A stretch of 64,000 nt of DNA, taken from NCBI GenBank assembly GCA_028023455.1, contig JAQFVV010012400.1, positions 13,399,748-13,463,747 on the forward strand, read 5' to 3'. Position numbers and translations under genes: made by a program. Below are positions 39,736-52,628 of this stretch, one piece after another. The notes under the pieces were generated by a model, which saw only the letters and a list, made by a program, of their open reading frames with translations, ran no database searches and was not told the origin of the DNA. This DNA comes from Epiperipatus broadwayi. Taxonomy: Eukaryota > Onychophora > Udeonychophora > Euonychophora > Peripatidae. The number at the start of each line of letters is the position of its first letter. Position 1 is the first letter of the stretch.

Positions 39736-41374
39736 AACATATGATATATAAAAACTATTTTCGGATTAAATAAAGTCACTGAAATACAATTTTAACAATT
39801 AAGTATAAATTTATTAATAAGAAACAATAAAATGAAATTAAAGTCAACTGAGTATGCCATAAATATAAATTCGGCATTCTGATTTTGATTAATACAATAA
39901 GCTATCACATTGTGAGTTACAAATACCTCATAATAGGTTTACATAAAACATACCTAAATATAAACACACACACACATGCGGTATAATATTTTATGAACAT
40001 ATTTGAATTTGTCATACACTTATAAATGAAATTCATTTTTATAATACATAATTAATGATTGATTTAACATATATGTGTGTATGAATGAAAATGTGTGCAC
40101 ACACTAGTGTTTATAATAAAAAAATAAACCTAATAAACCATATATTTTCTCAATACACAATTCCATGTTAAAAATATACATAAAATTCACACATAAGTGT
40201 GAATATATATTACAAAAAATAGATAGTATGAAGTTATTAATTAATTCATTAAATATATATATATATTACTTCTTTGACAGTCCATAAAAGTTTTTCTTCT
40301 TTTTTTTAGGTTACTCTTGATTAATTACAGAAAGTTATTTTGTTTTCCAATGTAGAAAAATTTTTGGATTTTTTTTTTACTTTCAAAATAAAATGGTTTA
40401 TAAATCAATCCTTTATTTTTAAACTTAAAATTCAAGCAAAAATTATTTGTTTTACTTTTAATAAATAAATTGAAAACGGTCATTTATTTTCTTTCTTTAC
40501 TCTAGTTTTAGTTGAATAATTTAGTCAAAAATTATTTACCTTTAAAAACAGGTATCTGTAAGTACTTTATATACACAATGCAGTACCTTTCTATGCTTCA
40601 TTGCATATTGATAAAACTGTGTATATAGCATAGTTGGTAATCTCTTGGCAAGCTGGTCTCTGTAAAATCAGACTGGCTTATCATCTTCAGGAAAGATGTA
40701 ATCCGACAACTGTTGACTTGCAATGAGCTCCCTTAAGACTCTGTGCTATCTATTACACACATATACACAAAATATGAATCACATAAAAGCTGTCACATCC
40801 ATGTGAATCCAAACTCTACCGTAGTAAATTAGCAGTGGCGGGATACATTGTCTCTTGCCTTCAGTTATAACTTCATAGTCCTCATGCTGTCATAATCTGT
40901 AAAAACTCCCCTATCTAATCTTTTCTCCAACCTTTTTCTGGTAAAAAATACACAGTAATTAAAAGTAAGTTTTCTTTATCTTGATTGAAAAAAGTTAATG
41001 ACTCTTTTCAATTTACCCTAATCCTTTTAAAAACAACTTTCTAGGATTTTTATCAAAGTATATTATACAAACTTTAATTAAAATTTTTTTTAATCAAAAT
41101 ATAGTGGAATTTTATCTATTGTAACATGAAAACACGCTTGTTTTACTTTCAAAATCAGAATTAATAAAATATTAATTAGATCTTTTTAAATGTTTAATTT
41201 ATAATAAATTTTTTAAAATTCAAAATTATTTAATCCTTAATTGTTATTCCAGTGTAATATAGAAAATATCTACAAAATTTTTATTTATTTATTTCTGCTT
41301 TTCCTTTTAATTTTATATAAGTCTGGACACACACCCTACTATGTTGTTGTATGCTATGAGACATAACTGTCTCA
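39736..41374. other. AT-rich intron with one GC-richer patch
   Basis: Mostly AT-rich with CA and TA tracts. A GC-richer patch at about 40610-40925 begins with a loosely A-box-like TAGCATAGTTGGTAAT; no B-box or protein was recognised, so its nature is open. Confidence 0.45.
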
Positions 41375-42260
41375 ATATGCTATAATCAATTTAACTATTT
41401 CAGACTTTGTACTTTAATCACTGGGATTACAAATAATCATTTAATATTTTGGCAAGTATGAAAAACTAATTATTTATAAAATTCACTGATAATATATAAT
41501 TTTACATTATTATTAAATATTTAATTCCAACTCAATCATTTATGAAGGCAGAAATAATTTATAAATATCTGATAAGACTAAATTAATTGCCTTCCTCTAT
41601 AGGATAAATGTTTTGAGCATAAGCATTCTGTAGCTTTTATTATACTATCACATTAGTAACTTATAAATGAAATAAGAGAAGATGGAATTGTCAAAGGCTT
41701 TATTTTGGTACTAACCTATGATAAATATAATTGAAAACTGATAAATATAAATAAAAATCATAAAATAAAAGATAAACTCCAAATCATTAAAAAAATAAGA
41801 ATTAAAAATTTAACATAATTAATGGACAATTTTTTAGTTTATTAATACAATTGATGCCGTTATCATATTTCACTGTTTTAATGCTTATTGATAATGACTT
41901 TCTGTTAACATTTTGTTTTCTATTTTTGTTTCACCAAGTGTTCTTATTAGCCATATATAAAAGAAATACAGAATATCACTTTAACATACTGCAAAAAAAA
42001 ATTATTCATAATTTTATTGCTTATAAAAAAGTTATATTATATGTGTCAACATATAAGCCAAAATATATATATATTTAAAAAAAAATAATTTCAAATGCAA
42101 TCTGATTCTCAGACTAGAATATTTTAAAACTTGCAAATATATATTAATATACATTTACTGCAAAAAAAAAAAAAAAACCCAAAAAACAACACTATAAAAA
42201 ATTTACAATTATTAGAAAACTACTTCATTCATTAACACACTTTTTTCTCTTAAGATTAAC
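41375..42260. repeat. Duplicated intronic repeat (copy 2: segment B, spacer, left part of A)
   Basis: 41375-41720 matches segment B of copy 1. After an AT-rich spacer (including an incidental open frame at 41851-42078), 42090-42258 matches the left part of segment A (GATTCTCAGACTAGA, AAAACTTGCAAATATATATT). Segment A resumes at 45177 after the foldback insertion. Confidence 0.75.
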
Positions 42261-45176
42261 TAACTTTCTTAAGTATAGGGGATTTGAACTCAGATTTTCA
42301 AGCATCCTTCAACTATCCACACTATCTCATTCAACTGATGCACATGACCACACACATGTAGAAAATATAAATAATCACCAGTACTGTATTTTGTGCTAAA
42401 CCAGCACTCACCAGTTGGTCCAGATTATCATCTCCCACACATATATATAATCAGTGCTCAGTTTATATTAAGATAGCAAATGTTCATACGGTAATAGTAT
42501 GAATACTGAACCCTACCGTTTGATGGCACTCTTTTTCGCCCAATCCACATCAATATACCGATTCACGGGCTGTCTGTTTGTTTACATAATATTACCGTAA
42601 AATATTTTTTTTGGTTTTTTTTTTTTTCAACCAGTTTTTAATTTTTTTTTTAGTCATCAGCCTGTCTGTTTGGTTTACATAACATTACGGTAAACCACCA
42701 AAGTTTTTTTTTTTATTCCACCCTGGTTTTTTTTTTTCTTTCATTTTTTAATAAACAAATACTTTGTTTTTAGATGGTCTAGGGGTGTTGGTTTGCCTTT
42801 AAATTATTGACTAACTGTCCGTCGGTTTCTTTACCTAATATTACTTATGGTAAACCAATGTCCCCCCCCCCGTTTTTTTATTCTTTTAAAAGAAACAAAC
42901 ACTTTGTTTTTGATGGTGTTGGTTTGCTTTGAAATTATCGATTAATGCTCCATTGGTTTGTTTATACAAAAATACGGTAACAAACACTTTGTTATTTTTA
43001 GATGGTGGAGGAGGGGGGGTTGGTTGTTTGCTTTGAACTTATCTTCTTTTTTTGGTTGATGTTTTGATTTGCTGAAAGAATTCAACAATTCGGTACTTTG
43101 GAATAAACCAACACTTGGTTTTTTAGAGGGTGGTTTGATTTTGAATTGTCGTCCTTTTTTTTTTTTTTGTTAATTTATTAAGAGGCTTTTCTATTTTTTT
43201 ATTTTAAATCTTTCTGCTACAGAAAGCTATATTACATGATAGCAAAAAGTTTTTTCTTAATTTTTGGGCCTTTAATTTTAAAAAAGACATAAACAGTTCG
43301 TTTTTAAAGAACACTTTTTTTTTTAAGCCAGGGGAGGTGGGTGGGGTGGCAGGAAAGGTTTGTTTTGATTTTTAATTATCGACTTCTTTTTGGATTTTCT
43401 TTTTAAACATTTTATTATGTTACCGCACAGTTCTTTATTATTATTATTTTATATATATATATATTGAGTGAGGCTTTTTGAATAAACTCTTAAACATTTT
43501 TTTTATTTTGGTATAATAAAATATTACCTACTTTAATTAACTGTTAATGAAACTTATCAAATATTACCTATCTACTTTCTAATCATGTGAACAACAACAA
43601 AAAACAGCAGCTTCCCATAAAATAATGTATTGAATCAAAAATAAATGAAACTTTGGACAAGTTGTGAAACAAAACAAACAAGTAAATGGTGTTTTTTTTA
43701 CCATTTTCGGAGCATAAAACAAAAGCCAAAGGTAACATGCAAATAAAATAACAGGGAAGCCTCAAAGCTGTAAGTAACAGGATTTTGGAGCCTTCGAACC
43801 AACTTCCCTTACAGTTCTCGTACAGATTCGCACATAAAACGGGCATTTGCATGCAAAATCGGAAACAATTCTGCTGAAAAGAAGAACCTTTTCAAGTTGT
43901 GTGCAGTTCAAAAGCATAGGGAAGCGTATGTGCCATCATGACAATACTTAACATGGAATACAAATTCCACTACGCTTTCTAAAAAATTTCCGACAATGAA
44001 TTTTTTGCAGTTTTGTCTCTTTCAAATATGGCCACTATTAAATCAGACCCTAGCGAGAGTTTAACAGCGCTAACTTGACGAATACTGTCGCAATGCAATG
44101 GGCGTAGTATTTTGTTACATAATCGTAGAATACATTGCTCTCAGGTGGCTTGTTATGGCTCAAAAAACACCCATTGTAGTGTCAGCCATAAATTAAGGCC
44201 GCTAAAACGGTATATTAATGGTGTTTTGTAAAAAACGACGCCATCAAGCGGTGGGGTTCAGTATTCATACTATTACCATTCATACTTTAATGGACAGGCT
44301 TCAATCTATTCCAAACCTCCAACTTTTCAGCCATCCATATCATTAAAAATCTGAAGATGAAAACCCAAATCCCATGCTGATGACAATATTATTGCCATGC
44401 CCATGTTGACCTCAAGTCACTCTGATGACCCCTCATCTATAGGACCTTATCCATTTAAATACATAGAAGAGGGATAGGCAGGATACAAGCTTGATGTGTA
44501 AATAGTTGAAAAACTGGCACTCTTCACAAACCTGGAGCTTAATTGTAAGTAAAGGGGACTTGAACTCAGATTTTCAAGCATCTTTCAACTACCCATACTA
44601 TCTAATACAACTGATGCACATGACCACACACATGTAGAAAAAGATAAATAATCACCAATATATGTATTTCGTGCTAAACCAGCACTCATCAGATGGTCCA
44701 GATTATCGTCTCCCACACGTATATATAATCAGTGCTCAGTTTATATTAAGATAGCTAATATTCATACTTTAATGACTCAAGGTCAACATGGGCATGGCAA
44801 TAATATTGGCGTAAGCATGGGATTTGGGTTTTCATCACCAGATTTTCAATGATATGGATGGCTGAAAAGTTGGAGTAGACTGAAGCCTGTCCATTAAAGT
44901 ATGAACATTTGTTATCTTAATATAAACTGAGCACTAATTATATATATGTGTGGGAGATGGATAATCTGGACCAACTCATGAATGCTGGTTTAGCACAAAA
45001 TACCTACATTGGTGATTATTTATCTTTTCTACGTGTGTGGTCATGTGCATCAGTTGTATAAGATAGTGTGGATAGTTAAAGGATGCTTGAAAATCTAAGT
45101 TCAAATCCCCTATACTTACAATTAAGTTCCAGGTTTGTGAAGAGTGCCTGGTTTTCAAATATTTAACTTTCTTAAG
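42261..45176. mobile_element. Foldback insertion with 13-bp target duplication, host of a nested TIR element
   Basis: TAACTTTCTTAAG occurs at both borders (42261-42273 and 45164-45176). The empty site is visible in the sister repeat near 38423 (TTTCTTAAGTATATCC). Inside, a ~210-bp unit beginning GGG-ATTTGAACTCAGATTTT occurs directly at about 42279 and 44552 and inverted at about 44880-45110, giving a large foldback. Unit motifs (GATGCACATGACCACACACA, CAGTGCTCAGTTTATATTAA) recur in each copy, and parts resemble foldback family F1 at 12.2 and 18.6 kb. Without the nested 1.8-kb element it is about 1.1 kb. No protein coding. Confidence 0.85.
42490..44277. mobile_element. Nested TIR DNA transposon T1 (non-autonomous, 1,788 bp)
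   Basis: The ends are inverted repeats of ~36 bp with two mismatches (starting GGTAATAGTATGAATACTGA at 42490; complement ending at 44277). The flanks GTTCATAC (42482-42489) and ATTCATAC (44278-44285) form an 8-bp target duplication with one change. The un-inserted sequence survives at 44758 (AATATTCATACTTTAATG). The left half (42560-43200) is a degenerate tandem array, G/T-skewed on the plus strand, with four copies of a TGTTTACATAATATTAC-like motif (42571, 42662, 42816, 42947) and four of ACTTTGTTTTTAGATGGT. The right part (43700-44277) is GC-richer and keeps many CpGs. The open frame 43852-43583 (minus) is unrecognised. Ends beginning GG with an 8-bp duplication would fit Merlin or hAT-like groups; the superfamily is undecided. 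Confidence 0.88.
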
Positions 45177-46220
45177 GTATATCCAAATAGAAATTTTGAA
45201 ACAAATCATTTTTATAATGTGAATATGCATGTATTAGAATGGTTTGCCTTAAATCTTATTAAAAATTTGTTTGTTTTTTCCAACTAAAAAAGTTCACTGC
45301 AAAAATTATAGCAAGATTCTCGTTAAATATATATCATTTACACAATAATATTACCAGTCAAATATACTCATTATCAAATTAATTGGAAAATATTCATAAT
45401 TACTAATGAATTCACAAATATCACTATTTTCCAATATATTTAAAGATTACTTATATTTCCCAGTGATTATATAAAATCTAATCATACACCTCTCTGCAAT
45501 ATTTATATATAAAGGAAGCAAGTAGCATATAATAATTAATGTTTTATATATAAAAAGCTTAAAAAATAAGTTTTAGATTAAACAAATAAAAATAATCTGG
45601 GCATGGTTTAAGTTATGTGCAAAAAAAAAATCATTAGCCATTCTATAGATAAATAAGCAAGCTTCAAGCTTATTAATGTAAAAATCACATTAAATAATAA
45701 AAGTAATAATACATTATTTAGAGTTTAATGATAATACCCTTTAAATAAAGATATGCACTACAACTAAGTTATTATATATATAATAATAAAATTTCTGAAA
45801 TTTGTAAACTATGCTTTATGAATATGTAAAAACTAAAATCATAAATTAAAGCTCTTGGCATTATATCTCGGATCTTAAATTATGGTCTATATTTTTGATA
45901 AAATGCATTATTTTGCATTTGATATTTAATAAAAATTCAAATACAATTTCTGTTTGTTATATAAAATAAAACCTATTAAAAATATTGTATATATTAAAAA
46001 AACATCAAAAAAAAATTCAAGAACAACAAATAAGTTATTATTGCATAATACTTGATTACAATAAAAAAACAAGAAATGCATAATTATTTGAATTTTGATA
46101 TCATTTGAAATATATTTATTGTTTAGTTAATATCTTCATTCTTTTAATTACTGTTGTGACTCAATAATTAATATAAATTAAAATAAAAAAAGAGATATAG
46201 TAAAATTAAAACAATATTGT
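45177..46220. other. Right part of repeat segment A, then AT-rich intron
   Basis: 45177-45290 continues segment A of the duplicated repeat (ATATCCAAATAGAAATTTTG). The rest is AT-rich, with a diverged inverted relative of segment B near 45340-45490. No gene seen. Confidence 0.55.
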
Positions 46221-46720
46221 TCCATGAATAATTTTTTTATGATATATATGTTGATTACTTGGCCTCTTCTTGATTACTTAGCCTCTTCGTTCTTATGCCC
46301 GCATAATGCGGGCGAGTTTTCAAATTATAAACCCAGTTTAAGCTTATTATTAATGAAAATCTACGCAGTCCATGCATACACTTTTTACACCTCCGTTTCC
46401 ATCTTTCTTTCTAGTTTTATAAAAGGTAAGTTTTATTTTTCTACAATAAAAAATAAAAATTTTATGATAATTTTTGTGATCAACTAAATTGAATTTTTTG
46501 TTTTTCTCTTAGTTATTTCAATGTTAAGAGAGTAATATGTATCGTGAAAATTATATAGGAAAAGATATAACTTTAGACCGATAAGCTTTTGGAATGAACA
46601 TTATTGGAAGCCGAGGGTAAGTATTTATTTTTATATATTTTTTAATTATTATTTTATTTTTATATATTTTTTAATTATTATTCATACTTGATAAAAAAAT
46701 ATATGAAAAAATTATTATTG
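46221..46720 (+). pseudogene. Possible piggyBac-like fragment with exon-like borders
   Basis: 46529-46615 encodes YRENYIGKDITLDR, a stop, then AFGMNIIGSRG, resembling the 'Y-PGK-ITIDEQL-GFRGR' block of piggyBac transposases around a catalytic Asp. The block is preceded by a TTTTTCTCTTAG acceptor-like sequence and followed by GGTAAGTATT, a donor-like sequence. An upstream stretch (46224-46430) contains a GC hairpin at 46297-46313 (GCCCGCATAATGCGGGC) and another GGTAAGTTTT donor-like site. The similarity is short and broken by a stop, so the call is tentative. Confidence 0.35.
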
Positions 46721-47105
46721 AAACTAACATGTACGCTGATCAAAAAAATAGCTCGTGATCATGCAAATGTATATCGCGAATTATCTGCATTTTTTCGTAT
46801 GATGTGGGCGTGAATCCAGTATTTGAATTAGGTGATATGAGACAAAGATAAACATATTTTGCAAATATTATGACCCGATTTAGATTTTTTTATAATGTCT
46901 TGTCTGCATTTTAATAATAATAAAAATACGCAAATGCTAAAAATAAAGATTTTGACAGTATATAAACTTAGGCCGATTATACATTACTGCAAAGTAAATT
47001 TTAAAGCTGCATATCAAATGCAAAGAGAGGTGGCAGTTGATGAAGCTATTACTAAATTTATGGTCATAGTAGCAGGAAGCAATACGAGCCCTCAAGACCT
47101 ATAAA
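46721..47105 (+). pseudogene. piggyBac-like transposase fragment
   Basis: The open piece at 46895-47104 (MSCLHFNNNKNTQMLKIKIL onward) matches the piggyBac/PGBD4 core. It has the 'FLHF-DN' block, then YKLRPIIHYCKVNFKAAYQ, then REVAVDEAITKFM, which contains the first catalytic Asp of the DDD triad. The usual 'KGR-S-KQY-P-KP-KWG' continuation is missing and replaced by unrelated sequence ending PQDL. A preceding stretch (46735-46850) may hold more of the N-terminal half, with stops. piggyBac enzymes cut and paste at TTAA sites; no intact ends were identified. Confidence 0.7.
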
Positions 47106-47339
47106 GACAGGATAAATAATACTACATTGCACTGACTCTAAACTACTAACTTATGTACCCCAAGCTTAACTCTATAATGAATTTAGTATTTCATTCACTT
47201 TTTTATTTTGTTTTGTATATTGTAACAGTATACATATGCCATTACATTATTTTAAAATTAAAATAAAAGGGAAAAATAATCGTAAATAAAATTGATTCAT
47301 TAAAAATGTAAAAAAAAATTAAAATAGTTATTTTAACAT

Positions 47340-48860
47340 ATATATATAATTGCACAGATGGGAATCTTTTAAAAAAAAAATGATTATTTAAAAAAATTAT
47401 CTAAAAAAAAAAAAAGAGATCTAAAAATAAAGTTTAATATTTTTTGTTTAAAAATAATGAAAAAGAAAAATGTTAATTAGTTTCAATTTGTTCTATTAAT
47501 TAAATCTAAAGCAAACGAGCCCTTGGACATTTTGTAATGGAAAGGTCAGATAAGAGATAAAACTCTCAAGCAGATTGACCAATGGGCCAGAAAGGAAAAC
47601 ATCCGGACCTGTAAGAACAGATGACATCATGTGTGATCGATCCGTAGGATATGTGATAAGAGAAGCCAAAAATTATAGAAGATGGAAATATCAAATTATT
47701 ACAGCCTTTTTACTCACTTAGAAAATGAAGTAACTGTTGATTCATGAACGGCATTGCGGACCCTGAAATATAAGGGTCTCTCGATGAATTAATTTCCTGT
47801 TATACACCAACTGAGGTGGCCTTCCAAATTGGATGATTACCGAAATGCAGCAAACAATGGACTGGTCTTCCCAGAAATAATAGAAATATTCAATGGACTT
47901 CGAATGGATGGCTGCAACACATCATGGAGAAGATGGACTTCAAATGTACCATGGAAAGTATGAACTTTTATCAATTGAACCTTTTAAATATCTCTTCAAT
48001 AAGTGTTTAATTTGTAAAAAATATATTTAAGTAAACTCTTATCTGACCAGCAATAGGACTCTAAGTTGGTTAATAATCTTTTTATTTATATATTAAGTTT
48101 GCTAATCAATCATTTCCATTTTTCACTTTTCTGTTATAATTTATTTTATGGTTTGTTGTTTTGTTTACTAACCAAATTATCAAATTTCTTTTAAACTATT
48201 AATTTAAAAATGGGCGTAAATGGTTGCATAGATTTGTAAGATTATTAGTTTAAGTGGGTTCATTTTAGATTATGTCTCGTAGTTGAATCGGTGCTGGTGG
48301 ATGAATGCATGAGTGTTTTATGTCAATGTTAGGTGATGAGGTGTATTGGAATTCTTATTTCCTTGCACCATGTTAGCATCAGGGCACTATACCCAATTGA
48401 ATGCATGGCCAAAAGTGTAGCCATCGCATTGCCAATGGAAGTGGACGTATTCCCTGTGCCATTGATCTCCTTATACTCTGGGGTGGTGATAGTAAGACGG
48501 CCAAGACCGCAATCCCCCATTATAGAGAATGTCTAATATATATATTTTCCAAATGATTACCGCACCAGACAGATGCACATTCCTGTACTGGACGAGGATC
48601 ATTCTTTTTTTAAATGATATCCTGCTACAAATGCACATTCCTGTCAGCATGGTTTTTTGTATGCTAACATCCTCATTTTGTACTGATCACATTGATATAT
48701 CAATAAGCTGGCGTTGCTTTGGACGCAAACTTATAACCTGAAGTTAAAAGAAAAAATCAAGTAAATAAATGCGTAATCTATGTAGCATATTCAAGCTTGG
48801 TAAAATATTAAAATTGTATTAAATCTGTTAAATGCTTCCATCTGTGCATATAATTCAAAT
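47340..48860. other. GC-richer island between short inverted repeats, unrecognised
   Basis: TATAATTGCACAGATGGGAA at 47345 and its loose complement (TTCCATCTGTGCATATAATT at 48836) bracket a stretch clearly richer in G+C than its surroundings. Plus-strand frames near 47830-47960 include ANNGLVFPEIIEIFNGLRMD. Overlapping open frames occur on both strands at 48329-48536 (minus frame PEYKEINGTGNTSTSIGNAM). I recognise no family. It may be a non-autonomous or badly decayed DNA element. Confidence 0.4.
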
Positions 48861-51800
48861 CAAATATATTCACTGGCTAATTTAATTTTCAGAATTTTCC
48901 TTTTAATGTGTATGTGCGTAATAATAAAATGTTTAATTTTGGCATTTATTTTATATATTTTATTAATATTTAAAATTAAGAATCAATTTGAATATACAGT
49001 GTGATATTTTAAGCTCAGTTTCTCCCTGAACTAGTGACTGGGGCTTTCAGTTCGATAAAAGAGTAACCTCTCCCATAAGTATCCACCTGCTATATAAATT
49101 TTCCAGGTTCAAATGGCCTGGTGGTGCCCTGTATGGCAGATAGAGTAAGTGTCGCTTCTCCAACCGTTATAATAAAGTGACTATTTTAGTAGTAATTTTT
49201 AATAAATTGCAAACATTATTGAAATTCTTTATTATAATATTCAAATTATACTAATTATTGATCAATATTAACTACTTGTTATAAGGGATGACATATTCAT
49301 TGCAAACTCCTATGTGGAAATACATTTTGAAGGGCTACTAAGAAAAATGAAAGGTACTAATGTCTTTATTTTACGAAGTTTTCAAGTGATGGATTACCTT
49401 AGGTAAGTATTATTATATATCAATTTTTTAGAAATTTTATGATGAATCCAACTAACCTACTAACAAAAATAAAATTTTAAGTTGTATGCATGATAATTTT
49501 GAATTTATGAAATAATATGAAAATAATTATTAGAAATATTAACTTTTATTCTTATTTTTATTACTTTGAATATCAATGACTATATTTTTTTCAGTTTAAT
49601 TACATTCTTTGGTGTTATATGTTTCAAACAATACATATTATGTCATTTTTGAATAATACAAACTTATGTTATGATAAAATTTGTGTCTTAACATAATTTT
49701 TTAAATATTCAATATGGCTGCTTCGTCAGCCTAAAGGATATTATATCATGATAAATTTCATAGCTGTGCTTGATATATCATGTGATTTTATATTATCATC
49801 GGTATAATAATCAAACTCAATATTCTATCACTTTTAAAATAGAATGTGAAAATTGTTTTCTTTTTTAACCATATCAAGTAAAAATAAATAAAAATATTTA
49901 ATACAATAAACAAAAAGTGTTTACTATTTGTTATATAGTTATATACAGAAATTTTAAATAGATTCCAATCCATTTTATTTGAATAATAAAAAATTAAGTT
50001 TTGTTTTGACAAATTGAAGTAAAAAAAAGCAGCTTCACACAAATAAGCCTAGATTTAGTTTTGCTTAAAAATATTTAATATGATTTATAGCAATTTTGTA
50101 CTCAATAAATGTAGATAGGCATACTTTTATAATAAAAAAATGATTTGAGATGATCAAATAACAAAGCCAGATCTAAATAATTTTTTTTCATATCTACCTT
50201 AAGATACTATATTGCAATGAAAGGTAGAAAGTAAAGTAACACTATATGTAAACCAAATAATAACAAACAGATCCACCAAATAAACAATGTGCATGCTAAA
50301 ACATATTAATTAAACAGATTTCCATGTATCTTTTGGTAACAATGTGGAATAAAAGTAAGTTAAAATTTGTAAATTATGCATAGAAAGATCAAATATAATA
50401 CAATTGATAAATATACATTAAAAATATTTAATTCTACAGAGCAAATCACACATTATAAATTTGATTTAACCTACATAAGTGGCTATAATTAGTATTTCCT
50501 TCATGATAGATGTATTTCATTTTCAAGTAATCTGTAGTGACATGTAGAATTATCAATTCTTCTTATATTTATTCAAAAACAATTTTCAGATTCTTTATTT
50601 TATATTTTTTTCATTCTTATACGCATTTTCATTATTTGGAAGACACGACAATCATTACCAATTAATCTTCATAAAAAAACTATTTTTGTATACAATAAAT
50701 GAATCTTTGTTATCAAAGTTTATAAAATCAAAAACTATATTGCCTCAAAGTTCTGAATCTCTGGCTTAAGTAAAAATTATGTCCAATTCTTCAACTATGT
50801 AGATATAAGTAATATATAAATCCTATTTTTACTCTTAAAATTTTTTTTTGCATTTGCCAGGCAACAAAAATTATGTCTAAAATACTTCAAGATTCTTTAA
50901 AACCATATTGGGTCTCAGTTAATCAATAACTGAAAGTACCCTATTCAATAAAAATCTTTGTAAAATTTTTTCTAGTGTACAAATCATGCTAATTATTACA
51001 GCCATTTCTATCCCCATTATTTTTATAAATTTAAACAATAGAAGCATCCTAAGAATCACGTGGAATAACTTCATGGAATAATATAATCTAAAAAAAAATC
51101 AATAATTTTGAAGTTAATATATCTTCAAAAATTTTCAGAAATTGCATCAAGATCTACAGCTTTTCAATTTTTAAAATCACAAACAAAGTTTTAATCTTAT
51201 AAAATTAATTATTTTTGTACAAACGAGTCAGTAGAATCAAAAGATAATCAAATATCCCACCAAATCAAAATATTATTATTAAAAAATATGCAGATTTAAT
51301 AGGATTATCATATAGTTTTCAAATCCATATGTTACTTTCAATGGTTCAGAAAAAAATCTAAAATGACCATAACCAACAAATGATATCTTTTTTGCAATTT
51401 TAATCCACAGACTCCTTAACTAATTCCCTAAACACATTATAAACTTCTGCATGGATTCATTTTACTATTCAACTAAACAGAGAATGCCACATTTTCTTTT
51501 TTTAGACTACAAGTTAGTGAAAATACAATTACTGCCAGAAAATAATTAGAACTTTTCTTTTTAGTGAATGTAAAAACAGATTTACTCATACCCATAACAC
51601 TATTCTTAAGAGAATTTCAGGTACAAGTAATATGATCAAACTCCTTAAAAAATCCAAATTGCCATTTTGAATGCTTTACAGTTATAGAAACTTATTACTA
51701 AGAAGCAGTTGTTTCTACAAAACAAACATTAAATTTCTTAATGATATATATGAGATAGAAGCTACAACAACAATATCATTTAAATTTCAGAACATATTAA

Positions 51801-52628
51801 CCTATGATCTATTCAATAATCTGCATTAATAAGCATTTATATAATAATGATTTCTTTTGTTTCAATTCCTAACTATCACAGAACTCTATATAAGACTATA
51901 GTACTGTTTGTTTTGATTCTTACATGATATTGTATTTAAAAAATGCTAAGCATCATATGTGATTCAGATGGAATTTTAAATAAATCTGGGCAAGTATATG
52001 TTATTTTCAAATTATCCATGATTCACTTTATTGAAAGTTTGCCTTGAAATAAAGGAATCACTCTTTATTTAGTAATATCAGAGTAGGATGCAATGTATAT
52101 TGGTCAATATACTATGGTTAATTCTTTGTCCAGAGTTTCTGAATGAGAAATCAGGTGATTGATTCCTAAGATATTCCCAGCGAAAGATCTTGGAATCAAT
52201 TGGACTTATTAACATTAACATCATTTTCTAAGTTAAGACCAAAAGTAACGGAATAATATTTACCTTTCCATTTGCAAAGAGCAAACTACAAATTCATGAG
52301 AAAATCTTATATGTTAATGAAATTATAGAAATTATGAATCTCCACCTTATAGAATTGTGAAGATAAAAACAAAGAATATATCTGAAAGTAATATTTTTGA
52401 AGTAGATGACATCTTTTCCCAATAATGACATTTGCAATACCAAGATATGTTTAAGATAAAAAGATCAGACTAGAACCCTAAAAATAAAAATTAAATATAT
52501 AGAACTACAAAGGCTTCAATGTGGAAGAAATTGTTTCTTGGCTAAATGAATTAATTTAGAGAGAATTGGCATAACTATGAGGAAGTCCATTAATGAAACC
52601 CATAAAAATATACTAATAAAAAAAAACG
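48861..52628. other. AT-rich intron with a small GC-richer patch
   Basis: Mostly plain AT-rich intron. The patch at about 49015-49185 is GC-richer and holds a T-arm-like hairpin (CCAGGTTCAAATGGCCTGG near 49105) but no accompanying tRNA body. No protein recognised; the open frame at 49788-50042 (minus) is low-complexity. Confidence 0.45.

Noticed and set aside
43583-43852. 89-codon minus-strand frame inside T1 considered as a secreted or membrane protein
   Set aside because: It has a Cys/Leu-rich stretch, but no homologue I recognise; it lies in a non-autonomous element and starts without context.
46297-46313. GC hairpin GCCCGCATAATGCGGGC as a transcription terminator
   Set aside because: The window is eukaryotic and there is no operon context. 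It is more likely part of a repeat.
49095-49125. T-arm-like hairpin CCAGGTTCAAATGGCCTGG as a tRNA gene
   Set aside because: No acceptor, D or anticodon arm could be built at the right spacing.
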